Assembly (NCBI GenBank): GCA_964475955.1
Contig: CAYYZY010000043.1
Span: forward strand, 1 to 47,395
DNA length: 47,395 nt
Reading direction: 5' to 3'
From: DATKZH01 sp964475955
Lineage (GTDB): Bacteria; Planctomycetota; Planctomycetia; Pirellulales; Thermoguttaceae
Both the position numbers and the translations under genes were made by a program. The notes under the pieces were generated by a model that was given only the letters and a program-made list of their open reading frames with translations, did not search any database and was not told the DNA's origin. Positions within the stretch are counted from its first letter, which is position 1. The number at the start of each line of letters is the position of its first letter. Shown piece after piece: positions 1 through 8,481 of this stretch.

Positions 1-1533
1 ACAGCGGCCCCTCCGTGATCTCCGAGGCCGCCTGCTGCTCGGGATCGAGCCCGGCGGCTGCCCCATCGTTCCCGTGCTTCGCCCCATCGTTCCCGTGCAT
101 TTCCCCATCGTTCCCATGCTTCGCGTGGGAACGCCTGTCGAGCCGCTCCGCGTCGGCCTCCTCGCTGCGCGCGGCCGACGCGACCTCCGGCCCGTTCTTC
201 CCCCTCGTCCCGCCGTTTCCCCCGATGCGTTCGTCGTCTTCCGGCAGGGCGAACAGCAGCCCGACGGACGTCCCGCGCCGCGTTTCTACCTCGGTGAACA
301 GCCGGATCGTGCCGTACTGGCCGTCGAAGCCGGCGTCGCGGATCACGCGTCCGGCGCGCATGCGGTCGAGGGCCTCGGCCAGCAGGGGCGAGCCGGCCCG
401 GCGCACGTCTTCCAGGGGGACCGTTTCCAGGATGGAAAGCTCCGAGCCGAGCTGCGCCAACAGGTCTTCGTACCGCCGCTGAACGGCCTTGCTCTGCGGC
501 CCCACGCCCTGGATCTCGGAGAGCACCTCGTGCAACGGGATCAGGCTGCGGAAGGGGGCCGCGCCGGGCGGGGTCGCCTCGGGCGCATCGGGACGGTCGG
601 CCAGCTCGGCCACCCGGTGCATCACCCCCAACGTGATCGGCTTGCCGCAGACCGGGCAGCGGCCGTCGTGCTTGCGCGACTCCTCCGGCGTGAGGCAGAC
701 GCCGCACTTGCGATGGCCGTCGTAGTGGTATTTGCCCTCCTCGGGGAAGAACTCGACCGTACCGCCGTAGCCTACGCCCGTCTCCAGCGCCCGGCGCATC
801 GCGAAGTAGTCGAGCTCCGTGTGGAACACGCAGGCCTCGCGCCCGATCTTGGGCGGCGAATGGGCGTCGGAATTGGAGACCAGCGAATAGCCGTCGAGGC
901 AAGAGAGGCGCCAGTTCATCGGCGGATCGGACGAGAGCCCCGTCTCCAACGCGAAGACGTGCGACGCCAGGTCGCCGTAGCAGTGCTCCAGGTCGTCGAA
1001 GCCCGACTTCGAGCCCAGCACGGCGAACCAGGGCGTCCAGATGTGCGCGGGAACCAGGTAGCAGCCCTCGCCCGCCTCGAGCGCGATCTCCAACAGATGG
1101 CGCGAATCGAGCCCCAGGATCGGGCGCCCGTCGGAGTTCACGTTGCCGATCTGCGCCAGGCGCTCGCGTATCGTTCGCGCCCTTTCCAGGTCGGGGGCGT
1201 AGATCAGATGGTGTACCTTGCGCGTGCGGTCGTCCTTCTTGTAGATGGTGGAGATCTCCACCTGGAGCACGAAGCGCACGGGCGGGCCGGCCGCGCCGCC
1301 CAGCCACCCGTCGACCTGCTGCTCCAGATCGGGCCGGAGCCGGTAGAGCCCCGGCTCGGCGGCGACGAGCTTCTCGCCGATCTCCTCGAACCAGGCCGGG
1401 TGGGTGAAGTCGCCGGTGCCGAGCACGGCCACGCCCTTCTTGCGCGCCCAGAAGGCCATGTGCTCCAGGTCGGCGTCGCGGCTGGTCGCCCGAGAATACT
1501 TGGAATGGACGTGCAGGTCGGCGTAGAACGGCA
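1..1533 (-). CDS. PHP-domain endonuclease Q-like protein, C-terminus beyond window
   Basis: Open for 511 codons from ATG at 1533 to the window edge with no stop, so the C-terminus is missing. The protein opens MPFYADLHVHSKYSRA, the HxH metal motif of PHP phosphoesterases, followed by GTGDFTHP, NSDAHSPPKIG and, near residue 300, a four-cysteine knuckle (KCGVC...CPVCGK) before LGVMHRVAELADR. This order is that of the EndoQ family, which nicks DNA 5' of deaminated bases. In planctomycetes such proteins are often fused to a C-terminal UvrD-type helicase (family knowledge); the open C-terminus permits that here, but the helicase would lie outside the window. After about residue 460 the sequence becomes low complexity, with three HGNDG repeats encoded by a 21-bp tandem repeat. 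csrA lies 38 bp upstream on the same strand, so co-transcription is plausible. Confidence 0.85.
61..131. repeat. 21-bp tandem repeat (3 units) running into a hairpin, inside the EndoQ-like gene
   Basis: Units at 61-81, 82-102 and 103-123 each begin CCCCATCGTTCCC and differ at a few bases. The last unit runs into an inverted repeat, CGTTCCCA ... TGGGAACG. On the coding (minus) strand the units encode HGNDG-containing heptads (AKHGNDG, EMHGNDG, AKHGNDG). The GTTCCCA/TGGGAAC core resembles the hairpin at 25701-25730, so this looks like a dispersed intergenic-type repeat that landed in, and expanded within, a coding linker. Confidence 0.8.
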
Positions 1534-1571
1534 TGGGGCCACCTCCGTGCGTACCGGTTCGGTGCCGCGTG

Positions 1572-1976
1572 CTACGGCGGCTCGGCGGGGGCCGTCAGCC
1601 GGCCCAGTTGGTCGAGCAGTTCGTCGCACTGGGAGCGCAGCGACAGGAGCACTTCGCGCAGCGCGGCGGCGCGCTCCGCGTCGACGGGCCCCCGCCGGGT
1701 TTCGCGGGCCGCCTGGCAGCCGATCGCTTCCACTTTCTGCCGGAGCTGCCGGGCCTCCGCCTCGGCCGATTCGAGGACCTCCTCCGGCCGGGCAGGCGCC
1801 TCGACGAGGCGCAGGTCGGGCACCTCCTCGCGGCGGATGACGACGTCGCTGGGGGCATCAACTCCAATGCGTATCTTGTGGCCGTATTCATCTTCCCGGC
1901 GGATCGCGATCATGGTGACGACGACATCGTCGCCGATCAGGATCCGCTCGCCGGGTTTCCGGGTCAAGACGAGCAT
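1572..1976 (-). CDS. csrA: CsrA-family carbon storage regulator with long C-terminal extension
   Basis: Post-transcriptional regulator that binds GGA motifs in mRNA leaders. The start at 1976 gives MLVLTRKPGERILIGDD, the canonical CsrA N-terminus, with AGAGGA 7 bases upstream; the open frame continues further upstream but carries no CsrA sequence. The RNA-binding beta fold covers roughly residues 1-60 (VVVTMIAI, IRIGVDAPSDVVIRREE). CsrA proteins are usually 60-80 residues; this one is 134, with an extra alanine-, arginine- and glutamate-rich tail of about 70 residues that looks helical (ESAEAEARQLRQKVEAI and LREVLLSLRSQCDELLDQL). The tail may be a coiled coil or partner-binding segment (inference). 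The EndoQ-like gene follows 38 bp downstream. Confidence 0.93.
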   Translation of the reverse strand: MLVLTRKPGERILIGDDVVVTMIAIRREDEYGHKIRIGVDAPSDVVIRREEVPDLRLVEAPARPEEVLESAEAEARQLRQKVEAIGCQAARETRRGPVDAERAAALREVLLSLRSQCDELLDQLGRLTAPAEPP

Positions 1977-2251
1977 CGCCAGGTCCTCTTTGAGAACAAG
2001 GGTGCGGCCGGCGGGGACGAACACGCCGGCCGACTTCCGATCGCCCCGCCGAGTGCCGCGGGCATCCTGCCCCTGCATCGGAAAGACCTCCGTGCACCGG
2101 CGAGACGCCCGCGGCACCCGGGCGCCTCGCGAGGGTGGCTGGCCTCGAGCGCAGCGAGCCCCCCGTCGACCACTGCCTGGGGGTTCGTCGCTCGTTCCTC
2201 GCGGCTTGCCCCCGGCCATGCACCGCGCGACCGGTCAGAAGGCCCGCCTCG

Positions 2252-3565
2252 CTAGAGCACGTAGCGGTTGACCACGTTCTCGAACAGCTCCTGCCGGCCG
2301 CTCTTGTTGGGTTGGGCGTCTCCCTTTTCGAGCATGTATTTCTCCAGCGAGGCGAAGTCGTGTTTGCCGGCCTCGATCTCGGTCCCCACGCCCGAGTCCC
2401 ACGAATCGTAGCGGTCGCGGACCATTCGGGCCAGGTCCCCTTCGGCGCGGATCGCGGCGGCGATCTTCAGTCCCTTGGCGAAGCAGTCCATGCCGCCGAC
2501 GTGGGCGTAGAAGAGGTCGATCGGCTCGAAGCTCTCGCGGCGCACCTTGGCGTCGAAATTCACCCCGCCCGGGGCGACCCCTCCGTACTTGAGGAAGGCG
2601 AGCATGATCTTCGTGCAGAGGTACACGTCGGTGGGGAACTGGTCGGTGTCCCAGCCCAGGAGGAGGTCGCCCGTGTTGGCGTCGACCGAGCCCAAAAAGC
2701 CCTGGTAGCCGGCGTATTCCAGCTCGTGCTCCACGTTGTGGCCGGCCAGCGTGGCGTGATTCGTCTCGATGTTCAGCTTGACGTGCTCGGCCAGGCCGTA
2801 GGCGCGGAGGAAGTTGATGCAGGCGGCGGCGTCGAAATCGTACTGGTGCTTGGTCGGCTCCTTGGGCTTGGGCTCGAAGTAGAACTGGCCGGTGAAGCCG
2901 ATCTTCTTGGCGTAATCGACGGCCATGTGCATGAACCGGGCGAGGTTGTCGAGCTCGCGCTTCATGTCGGTGTTCCAGAAGCACTGGTAGCCCTCGCGGC
3001 CGCCCCAGAACACGTAGCCGTCGCCGCCCAGCTCCTTGGTCACCTCCAGGGCCTTTTTGACCTGCGCGGCGGCATAGGCGAACGCGTCGGCGTTCGGGCT
3101 GGTGGCCGCCCCGTGCATGTAGCGGGGATTGCTGAACAGGTTGGCCGTGCCCCACAGGAGCTTAATGCCGGTACGTTCGCTCTCCCGCTTGATGACTTGG
3201 ACCACGGCGTCGAGATTCTTGTTCGTCTCGGCCAGGGAGGCGCCCTCGGGGGCGACGTCGCGATCGTGGAAGCAGAAGAAGCCCGCCCCCAGCTTCTCGC
3301 AGAACTCGAAGAAGACGCGCACGCGGTTGACGGCGTTGTCGACCGTATCTTCCGGCCCCTCCCACGGACGCAGCATGGTGCCCGGCCCGAAGGGGTCGGC
3401 CCCGGTCCCCCGCATCGTGTGCCAGTAGGCCACGCTGAAGCGGAAGTGGTCTTTCATCGGCGTGCCTTCGACGAGCTCGTTCTCGTCGTAAAACCTGAAG
3501 GCCAAAGGGTTTTTGGAGTCGGGACCCTCGAACTTGATCTTCTCGACGTCGGGGAATCCGGGCAT
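2252..3565 (-). CDS. xylA: xylose isomerase
   Basis: Cytoplasmic metal-dependent aldose-ketose isomerase converting D-xylose to D-xylulose. The protein is 437 residues, close to the 440 of the E. coli enzyme. The catalytic segment FHDRDVAPEG places His100 and Asp103 almost exactly where E. coli has His101 and Asp104. WGGREGYQ, FYFEPKPKEPTKHQYD, NIETNHATLAGH and GSVDANTGD (metal and substrate residues) follow in family order, and it ends ELFENVVNRYVL. The start at 3565 has GGAGGA about 7 bases upstream; an in-frame extension to 3784 is not XylA-like. No xylulokinase or sugar transporter lies beside it, so xylose metabolism is not organised as an operon here. It is divergent from the HD gene across 221 bp. 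Confidence 0.97.
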   Translation of the reverse strand: MPGFPDVEKIKFEGPDSKNPLAFRFYDENELVEGTPMKDHFRFSVAYWHTMRGTGADPFGPGTMLRPWEGPEDTVDNAVNRVRVFFEFCEKLGAGFFCFHDRDVAPEGASLAETNKNLDAVVQVIKRESERTGIKLLWGTANLFSNPRYMHGAATSPNADAFAYAAAQVKKALEVTKELGGDGYVFWGGREGYQCFWNTDMKRELDNLARFMHMAVDYAKKIGFTGQFYFEPKPKEPTKHQYDFDAAACINFLRAYGLAEHVKLNIETNHATLAGHNVEHELEYAGYQGFLGSVDANTGDLLLGWDTDQFPTDVYLCTKIMLAFLKYGGVAPGGVNFDAKVRRESFEPIDLFYAHVGGMDCFAKGLKIAAAIRAEGDLARMVRDRYDSWDSGVGTEIEAGKHDFASLEKYMLEKGDAQPNKSGRQELFENVVNRYVL

Positions 3566-3786
3566 GACGTGTCCTCCGTACCTCCGCCGGCGCTCGGGGG
3601 GGCGCCCCGCGGGCGGCCGACGATCTGGGTCTGTCGCAGAATGGCTTGGAGCGGGTATCATGCCACAAGTGCCGGCGGGGGGCAAGGAGGGCCGAGTCCA
3701 CGTTTCGGGAGAGACCGGCGCCCGCGCAACCCTCGCGCATGTTGGCCGCCCACCCCCAGAGCACACCTGCCGAACGGAGAACACCG

Positions 3787-4356
3787 ATGCCCCTTACGCG
3801 CGAACAGGCGCTCGAAACGCTTCACGCCTGGACCAAGACCGACTCGCTTCGCAAGCATGCCCGGGCGGTGGAAATCGTCATGCGGGCGGCGGCCCCGCGC
3901 TACGGCGGCGAAGGGGCCGACGCCGAGCAATGGGCCCTGGCCGGGCTTCTGCACGACGCCGACTACGAGCAGTGGCCCGAGCAGCACCCAGGGCGGATCG
4001 TCGACTGGCTCCGCGAGCAGGGCGAAGAGGAGATCGCCTACGCCGTCTCGTTCCACCAAACGAAGTGGGGCCTGGAGCCGAAGACGGCGATGGACCGGGC
4101 GCTGCTGGCGTGCGACGAGCTGGCCGGGTTCGTCATCGCCTGCTGCCTGGTCCGGCCCGACGGCATCGCCTCGCTCAAGCCCAAGAGCGTGAAGAAGAAG
4201 ATGAAGGACAAGGCCTTCGCGGCCAAGGTCGACCGCCAGATCATCCGCAACGGCGTCGAACTGCTCGGCGTCGACCTGGGCGAACACGTCCAGTTCCTGA
4301 TCGACGCGCTGCGCCCCCACGCCCAAGAGTTGGGGATCGAAGGAACGGGCAGCTAG
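3787..4356 (+). CDS. HD-domain hydrolase-like protein
   Basis: 189 residues from ATG at 3787, with a GGAG element shortly upstream. The HD metal-binding signature is visible: a first His in LRKHARAVE (residue 24), then LLHDADYEQWPEQHP with the His-Asp pair at 56-57, then SFHQTKWG and LACDELAGFVIA with a later Asp. Proteins of this size and motif order are usually annotated as HDIG or predicted metal-dependent phosphohydrolases. The substrate cannot be read from the sequence. It is divergent from xylA; an intergenic hairpin repeat begins 35 bp after its stop. Confidence 0.85.
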   Translation: MPLTREQALETLHAWTKTDSLRKHARAVEIVMRAAAPRYGGEGADAEQWALAGLLHDADYEQWPEQHPGRIVDWLREQGEEEIAYAVSFHQTKWGLEPKTAMDRALLACDELAGFVIACCLVRPDGIASLKPKSVKKKMKDKAFAAKVDRQIIRNGVELLGVDLGEHVQFLIDALRPHAQELGIEGTGS

Positions 4357-4390
4357 CCTTCGTCGGAAGGCGGCCGGGGCAGGGCGGCCT

Positions 4391-4512
4391 GTAGGGTGCG
4401 TGCTTGCACGCACGCTCAAAAAACCGTGGCCTCCATTGGGTGCAAGCGCCCGTAATCTTCGTATGGGCGCAAGCACCTGTGTTCTCCGCGTGGGTGCAAG
4501 CACCCACCCTAC
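4391..4512. repeat. Hairpin repeat built of GGGTGCAAGCACCC-type units
   Basis: Outer arms 4391-4413 and 4490-4512 are inverted repeats of 23 bases with only two mismatches, beginning GTAGGGTG. Between them lie two further copies of the core (GGGTGCAAGCGCCC and GGGCGCAAGCACC), giving four related small palindromes in about 120 bp. The block sits between the convergent HD gene (stop 4356) and the SorC-like gene (stop 4659). It could act as a bidirectional terminator, but no T-run follows the arms. It resembles multi-copy dispersed intergenic repeats; no other copy is seen in this window. Confidence 0.75.
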
Positions 4513-4658
4513 TGGTCTTTCGGCAAAGCCTGAAGAGGCGTCACCGTGAAAGGACTCCAGGTAAGAACTCTACGTACGACACGCGCACGACGGCCGTGGC
4601 CCCCTGTATCCGGGAAGGGGGATAGCCGGTTCCGATCGGCCGCGATGCGATCGCGCCC

Positions 4659-5882
4659 CTACCCGGCCGCGCCGGTCGGCTCCTCGACGGCCTCTTCGGC
4701 GGGCGCTTCGACCGGCGCTTCGACGGCCGCGGGCCTCTCGGCCGGAAAGGGCGTCCGGAGCAGGTCGCCGGCCGTGTCGACGTCGAGCACCAGGTGGGTC
4801 CACAGCCGGAGGCTCGGCTCGGCCAACAGCGGCCTGAGCGCCTCGGTCTTCAGCCTGCCGCAGTCGCCGCACGGCCGGGCGAGAAGGACGACGTACTTGC
4901 CGTCGGTATGGGCGATCCGCTCCAGGTCGGAAATCTCAAACAGCGTGACGGCCCGAACGGGGCACTCCTCGAGAAGGGCCCCCTCCGGCGAGTAGGGCCG
5001 AAACTGCACGTCGCCGGTCCAGCCCACCTCGTGCATCCGGCGGATCGTGTCGGGAGGGAGCTCGCCCGCTTCGATCAGGTGCGCGAGAAACTGGCGCAGC
5101 ATCCCGTGCTCGTCGCGGGCGGAGGCGAACGAGGTGACGACCACGTCGATCTCTTCGGCCCGGCCGAAGGCCTTCTGCACGCCGGGGCTGTTGCGGATGC
5201 GCTCGTAGTCGTCGTTGGAGACGATCGTGTGCGAGAACAGGGCGACGAACTCGACCTCGGTCAAGGCGCCGTCGAAGTAGTTGAAGTAGGTGATGGGCGA
5301 TCGCTGGGGCTTGTCGACCTGGAATCCGCCCGCCGAAAGGGCGTGCAGCACGAGCGGGGGGCAGTCGGGGTCGGAGCGGATGCGGTCGGCGAGGTGCCGG
5401 GCGACCATCATCGCGGAGTACCCGGCTCCCAGGCCGACGTGTACGGGGCGCTTGTACTGGCCGATCTCCTTGATCAGCGAGAGGACCAGTTCGGCGCCGG
5501 TGGAGGTGACGTGGCGGATGGCCTCGTCGCCGCGGACGTTGACGACCTGCACGTCGCGCACGTCGCCCGGCTCGTCTCCCACGTGATACGTGTCGGTAAT
5601 GCGTTGTCTCAGGTGTATTTCTCGTGGGGGTTGCAGGAACAGGAACCGTCGCCGGGCCGCCTCCCAGAATAGGGGGTAGATTTTCTCGCGCGTCAGATCG
5701 GCCCGATCCCGCGTCTCTCGGAGCCAGTCGGCGATGGCCGCCGCCGCCCCTTTTCTGGCGCCGCCCGCATTGGAAGACTGCGGACTGTGTTGACGGCCGA
5801 GTTGGGCCAGGAAACGGTCACAGACGGCAAACACCAGTTCATCCGCCTCCTGCGACGGATGCCACCGCTTCTTCTTCGGCAT
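4659..5882 (-). CDS. Protein with SorC-like sugar-binding domain
   Basis: 407 residues from ATG at 5882 (MPKKKRWHP); an in-frame upstream extension is arginine-rich and not protein-like. The N-terminal ~100 residues look helical. From about residue 140 the pattern recalls the C-terminal effector-binding domain of SorC/DeoR-type regulators: VHVGLGAGYSAMMVARHLAD, then a DVVVTSFAS strand, a late GWTGDVQFRPYSPEG (where SorC proteins have a VGDI segment), and a closing segment in which a Lys-Thr-Glu helix is followed by a strand and a DTAGDLL helix. No clear helix-turn-helix of the SorC type is seen, so DNA binding is not established. The last ~25 residues are Ala/Glu/Pro low complexity. No neighbouring sugar operon identifies a ligand. 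Confidence 0.6.
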   Translation of the reverse strand: MPKKKRWHPSQEADELVFAVCDRFLAQLGRQHSPQSSNAGGARKGAAAAIADWLRETRDRADLTREKIYPLFWEAARRRFLFLQPPREIHLRQRITDTYHVGDEPGDVRDVQVVNVRGDEAIRHVTSTGAELVLSLIKEIGQYKRPVHVGLGAGYSAMMVARHLADRIRSDPDCPPLVLHALSAGGFQVDKPQRSPITYFNYFDGALTEVEFVALFSHTIVSNDDYERIRNSPGVQKAFGRAEEIDVVVTSFASARDEHGMLRQFLAHLIEAGELPPDTIRRMHEVGWTGDVQFRPYSPEGALLEECPVRAVTLFEISDLERIAHTDGKYVVLLARPCGDCGRLKTEALRPLLAEPSLRLWTHLVLDVDTAGDLLRTPFPAERPAAVEAPVEAPAEEAVEEPTGAAG

Positions 5883-6281
5883 GACGGATCCCCCGAGTTC
5901 CCCCCCAAAAAAAGACACGCGCCGGAACGCGATCGTCGAACCGACGCCCCGCTCACGCGACCCCCGAATCGCCCGAATCGCCCGAAGTGCGCCGAAGCGC
6001 CCCAGGCGTCCGCTGCCCGACCAGACGACTCGAAGCGGGTCGCGCGCCGCAACTCCCCCGCACGGTTGCCCCAAGATCAAGCGGCCGGAATCCCCGAGCG
6101 CTCGAATGGCTCTCAGGGCCGCGCCATGAATCTAACAATCCGCAAATGCCGTGGCAAGTGCCCGAGACGGCCGAGGCGGCGTGGCCCCGCACGTTCGAGC
6201 CGGCGCTTGCGAAGCCGCGATGGACGGAGGATAATGCGAAGCGGTTCTCCTGGCCCCCGGCGCGCCGAAGGGATCTGCCGA

Positions 6282-7346
6282 ATGTCCCACGACTACCTCG
6301 ATTTCCGCAGCGACACGGTCACGCGTCCCACGCCCCAAATGAGGGCGGCCATGGCTGACGCCCCGGTGGGGGACGACGTGTTCGGCGAGGACCCCAGCGT
6401 CAACCGGCTCGAAGCGCGCGCGGCCGAGATACTGGGCATCGAGGCGGCGATCTTCGTGCCGTCGGGCACCATGTCGAACCTGATCGCGGTCCGCCTGCAC
6501 TGCAAGCCGGGCGACGAGATGCTCTGCGAGGTGGACTGTCACGTCTACAACTACGAGCAGGGGGGTTACGCCCAACTGAACGGCGTGGCCGTGCGGACCG
6601 TCCAGGGCGACCATGGCGTGATGACGGCCGAGCAACTCGTGAACCTCGTCCGCCCCTCCGACGCCCACCAGGTTCGCACCCGGCTCGTCTCGCTGGAAAA
6701 CACGCACAACCGCGGCGGCGGCCGGATCCTGCCCTACGACAACGTCGAGGCGATCTGCCGCTGGGCCCGCGCCGCCGGGCTGGGAACCCACCTCGACGGC
6801 GCACGGCTGTTCAACGCCGCGGTGGCCACCGGCATTCCGGCCAGCCGTTGGGCCGAGCACTTTGACACGGTGAGTATCTGTTTCAGCAAGGGGCTCGGCG
6901 CGCCGGTCGGCTCGGCGCTGGCCGGCCCGCGCGACCTGATCGCCGAGGCCCGCCGCCACCGCAAGGTGCTGGGCGGGGGGACGCGCCAGGCGGGGGTCAT
7001 CGCGGCCGGGGCGCTGCAAGCGCTGGAGTACCACGTCGATCGGCTGGCCGAAGACCACGCCAACGCCCGGCGCCTTGCCGACGGCATCCGCGAAATCGAA
7101 GGGCTTCGACTCGACCCCGACCGGACCGACACGAACATGGTCTTCTTCCAAGTCGACCCGGCCCGGGGCCCCGCCTCGGAGTTCGTCGATCGGCTCCGCG
7201 GGCGCGGCCTCCTGATGCTCGCCGTCGCCCCCACCCGGATTCGCGCCGTCACGCACCTCGACGTCGACGAGGCCGACGTCGACCGGGCGATCGCGATCCT
7301 CAAGGAGGTTGCGCGGGGTGTGGCGCCGGCGTCCAGGACCGAATGA
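6282..7346 (+). CDS. ltaE: low-specificity L-threonine aldolase
   Basis: PLP-dependent fold-type I aldolase cleaving threonine or allo-threonine to glycine and acetaldehyde. 354 residues. It opens with the family hallmark DFRSDTVTRPTPQMRAAM, then GDDVFGEDPSVNRLEARAAE, FVPSGTMSNLIA and LENTHNRGGGRILP. The PLP-binding lysine lies in SICFSKGLGAPVGSALAG, followed by LGGGTRQAGVIAA. It ends with a typical small-domain pattern (TNMVFFQVD, RIRAVTHLDV). ATG 6282 has AAGGGA 8 bases upstream; an upstream in-frame ATG at 6234 is possible but adds non-conserved sequence. It converges with the truncated gene at 7481-8161. Confidence 0.96.
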   Translation: MSHDYLDFRSDTVTRPTPQMRAAMADAPVGDDVFGEDPSVNRLEARAAEILGIEAAIFVPSGTMSNLIAVRLHCKPGDEMLCEVDCHVYNYEQGGYAQLNGVAVRTVQGDHGVMTAEQLVNLVRPSDAHQVRTRLVSLENTHNRGGGRILPYDNVEAICRWARAAGLGTHLDGARLFNAAVATGIPASRWAEHFDTVSICFSKGLGAPVGSALAGPRDLIAEARRHRKVLGGGTRQAGVIAAGALQALEYHVDRLAEDHANARRLADGIREIEGLRLDPDRTDTNMVFFQVDPARGPASEFVDRLRGRGLLMLAVAPTRIRAVTHLDVDEADVDRAIAILKEVARGVAPASRTE

Positions 7347-7480
7347 CCTTGGCTATTGGCTTTTGCGCTCCGGCACCGGCAAGTGCCGCTACGGTCCGAG
7401 GCACCGTGCGGCACACTTTGCCGATCAACGCGCCTCCGCGGCGAAGAGCGTCAGGCGCTCACCCGCCGACGTCTCCATTT

Positions 7481-8161
7481 CTACCACGCGACGCCGTCCC
7501 CTTCGCGGTCCATCACGTCGACGTAGTACTGCGCGTTCTCGGTGCCCGAGATGCGCAGGCGGAGGCGGTCGTATCGATCCGTGTCGACTCCCATCGGCTC
7601 CAGCGCGTACCCGTTGGAGGCCTCGGCCTTACCCTCGATGCTCATCACGGCGGCCCCATCGCGGTACTGCCACGCGTTGTGGGAACCTTCGGCGCGGATC
7701 CGCCGCCACGTGGGCTCCGCCGGGCGGTCGCCCAGCACGAGGCGCCCGCACGCGCGGGGGCAGGGATACGGATGCGCGTGGTAGCTGTCGTGGGCGTTGC
7801 TTCCCCAGCCGTCTTCGAGGAAGGTGGAACGTCCGCCGTGGGGTGGGCTCTCGCTGCCGGCAAGGCGCTTGACGAGGTCGAGCGTGGGGAGCGGCGGATC
7901 GAGCGCGGAATCGAGCCGAGCGTCCCAGACGTCGTTCTTGGTCAGCGTGAGGATGAGCCTTCCGCTCTCGGTGTAAACAAGCGTGTTGACGTCGCCGTTC
8001 CCCAAGAGTAGGCCGTAGTCGAGCACGTCGTCGAGCCGGTCGACGGAGATCGCCGCACGTTCGACCGCGGCGGGAAAGGGAACCGGGGGCGCGTCGGCCC
8101 GGCCGACGTCGGCCCAGAACCACGCCAGCAGTACCGCAATCGAGGTCGTGATGCGTTTCAT
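7481..8161 (-). CDS. Secreted glycoside hydrolase-like N-terminal fragment, probably truncated
   Basis: 226 residues from ATG at 8161, with GGAGGGA upstream. It begins with a signal peptide (MKRITTSIAVLLAWFWADVGRA) and continues DVLDYGLLLGNGDVNTLVYT and LILTLTKNDVWDARLD, the kind of N-terminal segment found in GH95/GH65-like and related secreted planctomycete hydrolases of several hundred residues. A stop after GDGVAW at 7481 ends it, and only 134 bp remain before the convergent ltaE stop, so a full-length catalytic domain cannot be present. It may be a decayed gene or a short relative; no intact parent is visible here. It stands back to back with the GH172 gene. Confidence 0.6.
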   Translation of the reverse strand: MKRITTSIAVLLAWFWADVGRADAPPVPFPAAVERAAISVDRLDDVLDYGLLLGNGDVNTLVYTESGRLILTLTKNDVWDARLDSALDPPLPTLDLVKRLAGSESPPHGGRSTFLEDGWGSNAHDSYHAHPYPCPRACGRLVLGDRPAEPTWRRIRAEGSHNAWQYRDGAAVMSIEGKAEASNGYALEPMGVDTDRYDRLRLRISGTENAQYYVDVMDREGDGVAW

Positions 8162-8481
8162 CGGCGAATCCCTCCGAGTTCACGGGCCAAGGCGCGCGCC
8201 TGGCCGTTAGGAACGGCCGAAGAGTGAGTTTCCGGTCTGCGTAGCAGGCACACGTTTGCGAACGATTGTAGCCCGTTTGGCGATGGCGTGTCCAACCTCG
8301 GCGGCCGCGGGGTCCGGCTTCGCCGGGACTTGCGTCGCCCCGGCCGACGACATAGACTCCCGGTGGAAGCTGCCGGCGAGAGCGTGAGCCCCGTGGTTTC
8401 GCGCCACCCTACGGCATGCCCTCAACGATACAGCGTTCGCGCGCGGGAGACAGACACCCCCTGTGGAGAAGGAGCGAGAGG
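8162..8481. other. Divergent intergenic region between two secreted-protein genes
   Basis: About 320 bp between the truncated GH-like gene and the GH172 gene. It must hold both promoters, but no convincing -35/-10 pair stands out. It contains a GC-rich hairpin near 8310-8330 (GTCCGGCTTCGCCGGGAC). No additional gene is supported. Confidence 0.4.

Noticed and set aside
74..1840. 588-codon plus-strand frame
   Set aside because: Antisense to the EndoQ-like and csrA genes; rich in Arg, Ala, Gly and Val, with no domain, and opposed by clearly conserved minus-strand proteins.
2135..4192. 685-codon plus-strand frame over xylA
   Set aside because: Mirror frame of xylose isomerase and the HD gene, a known artefact of GC-rich codon bias.
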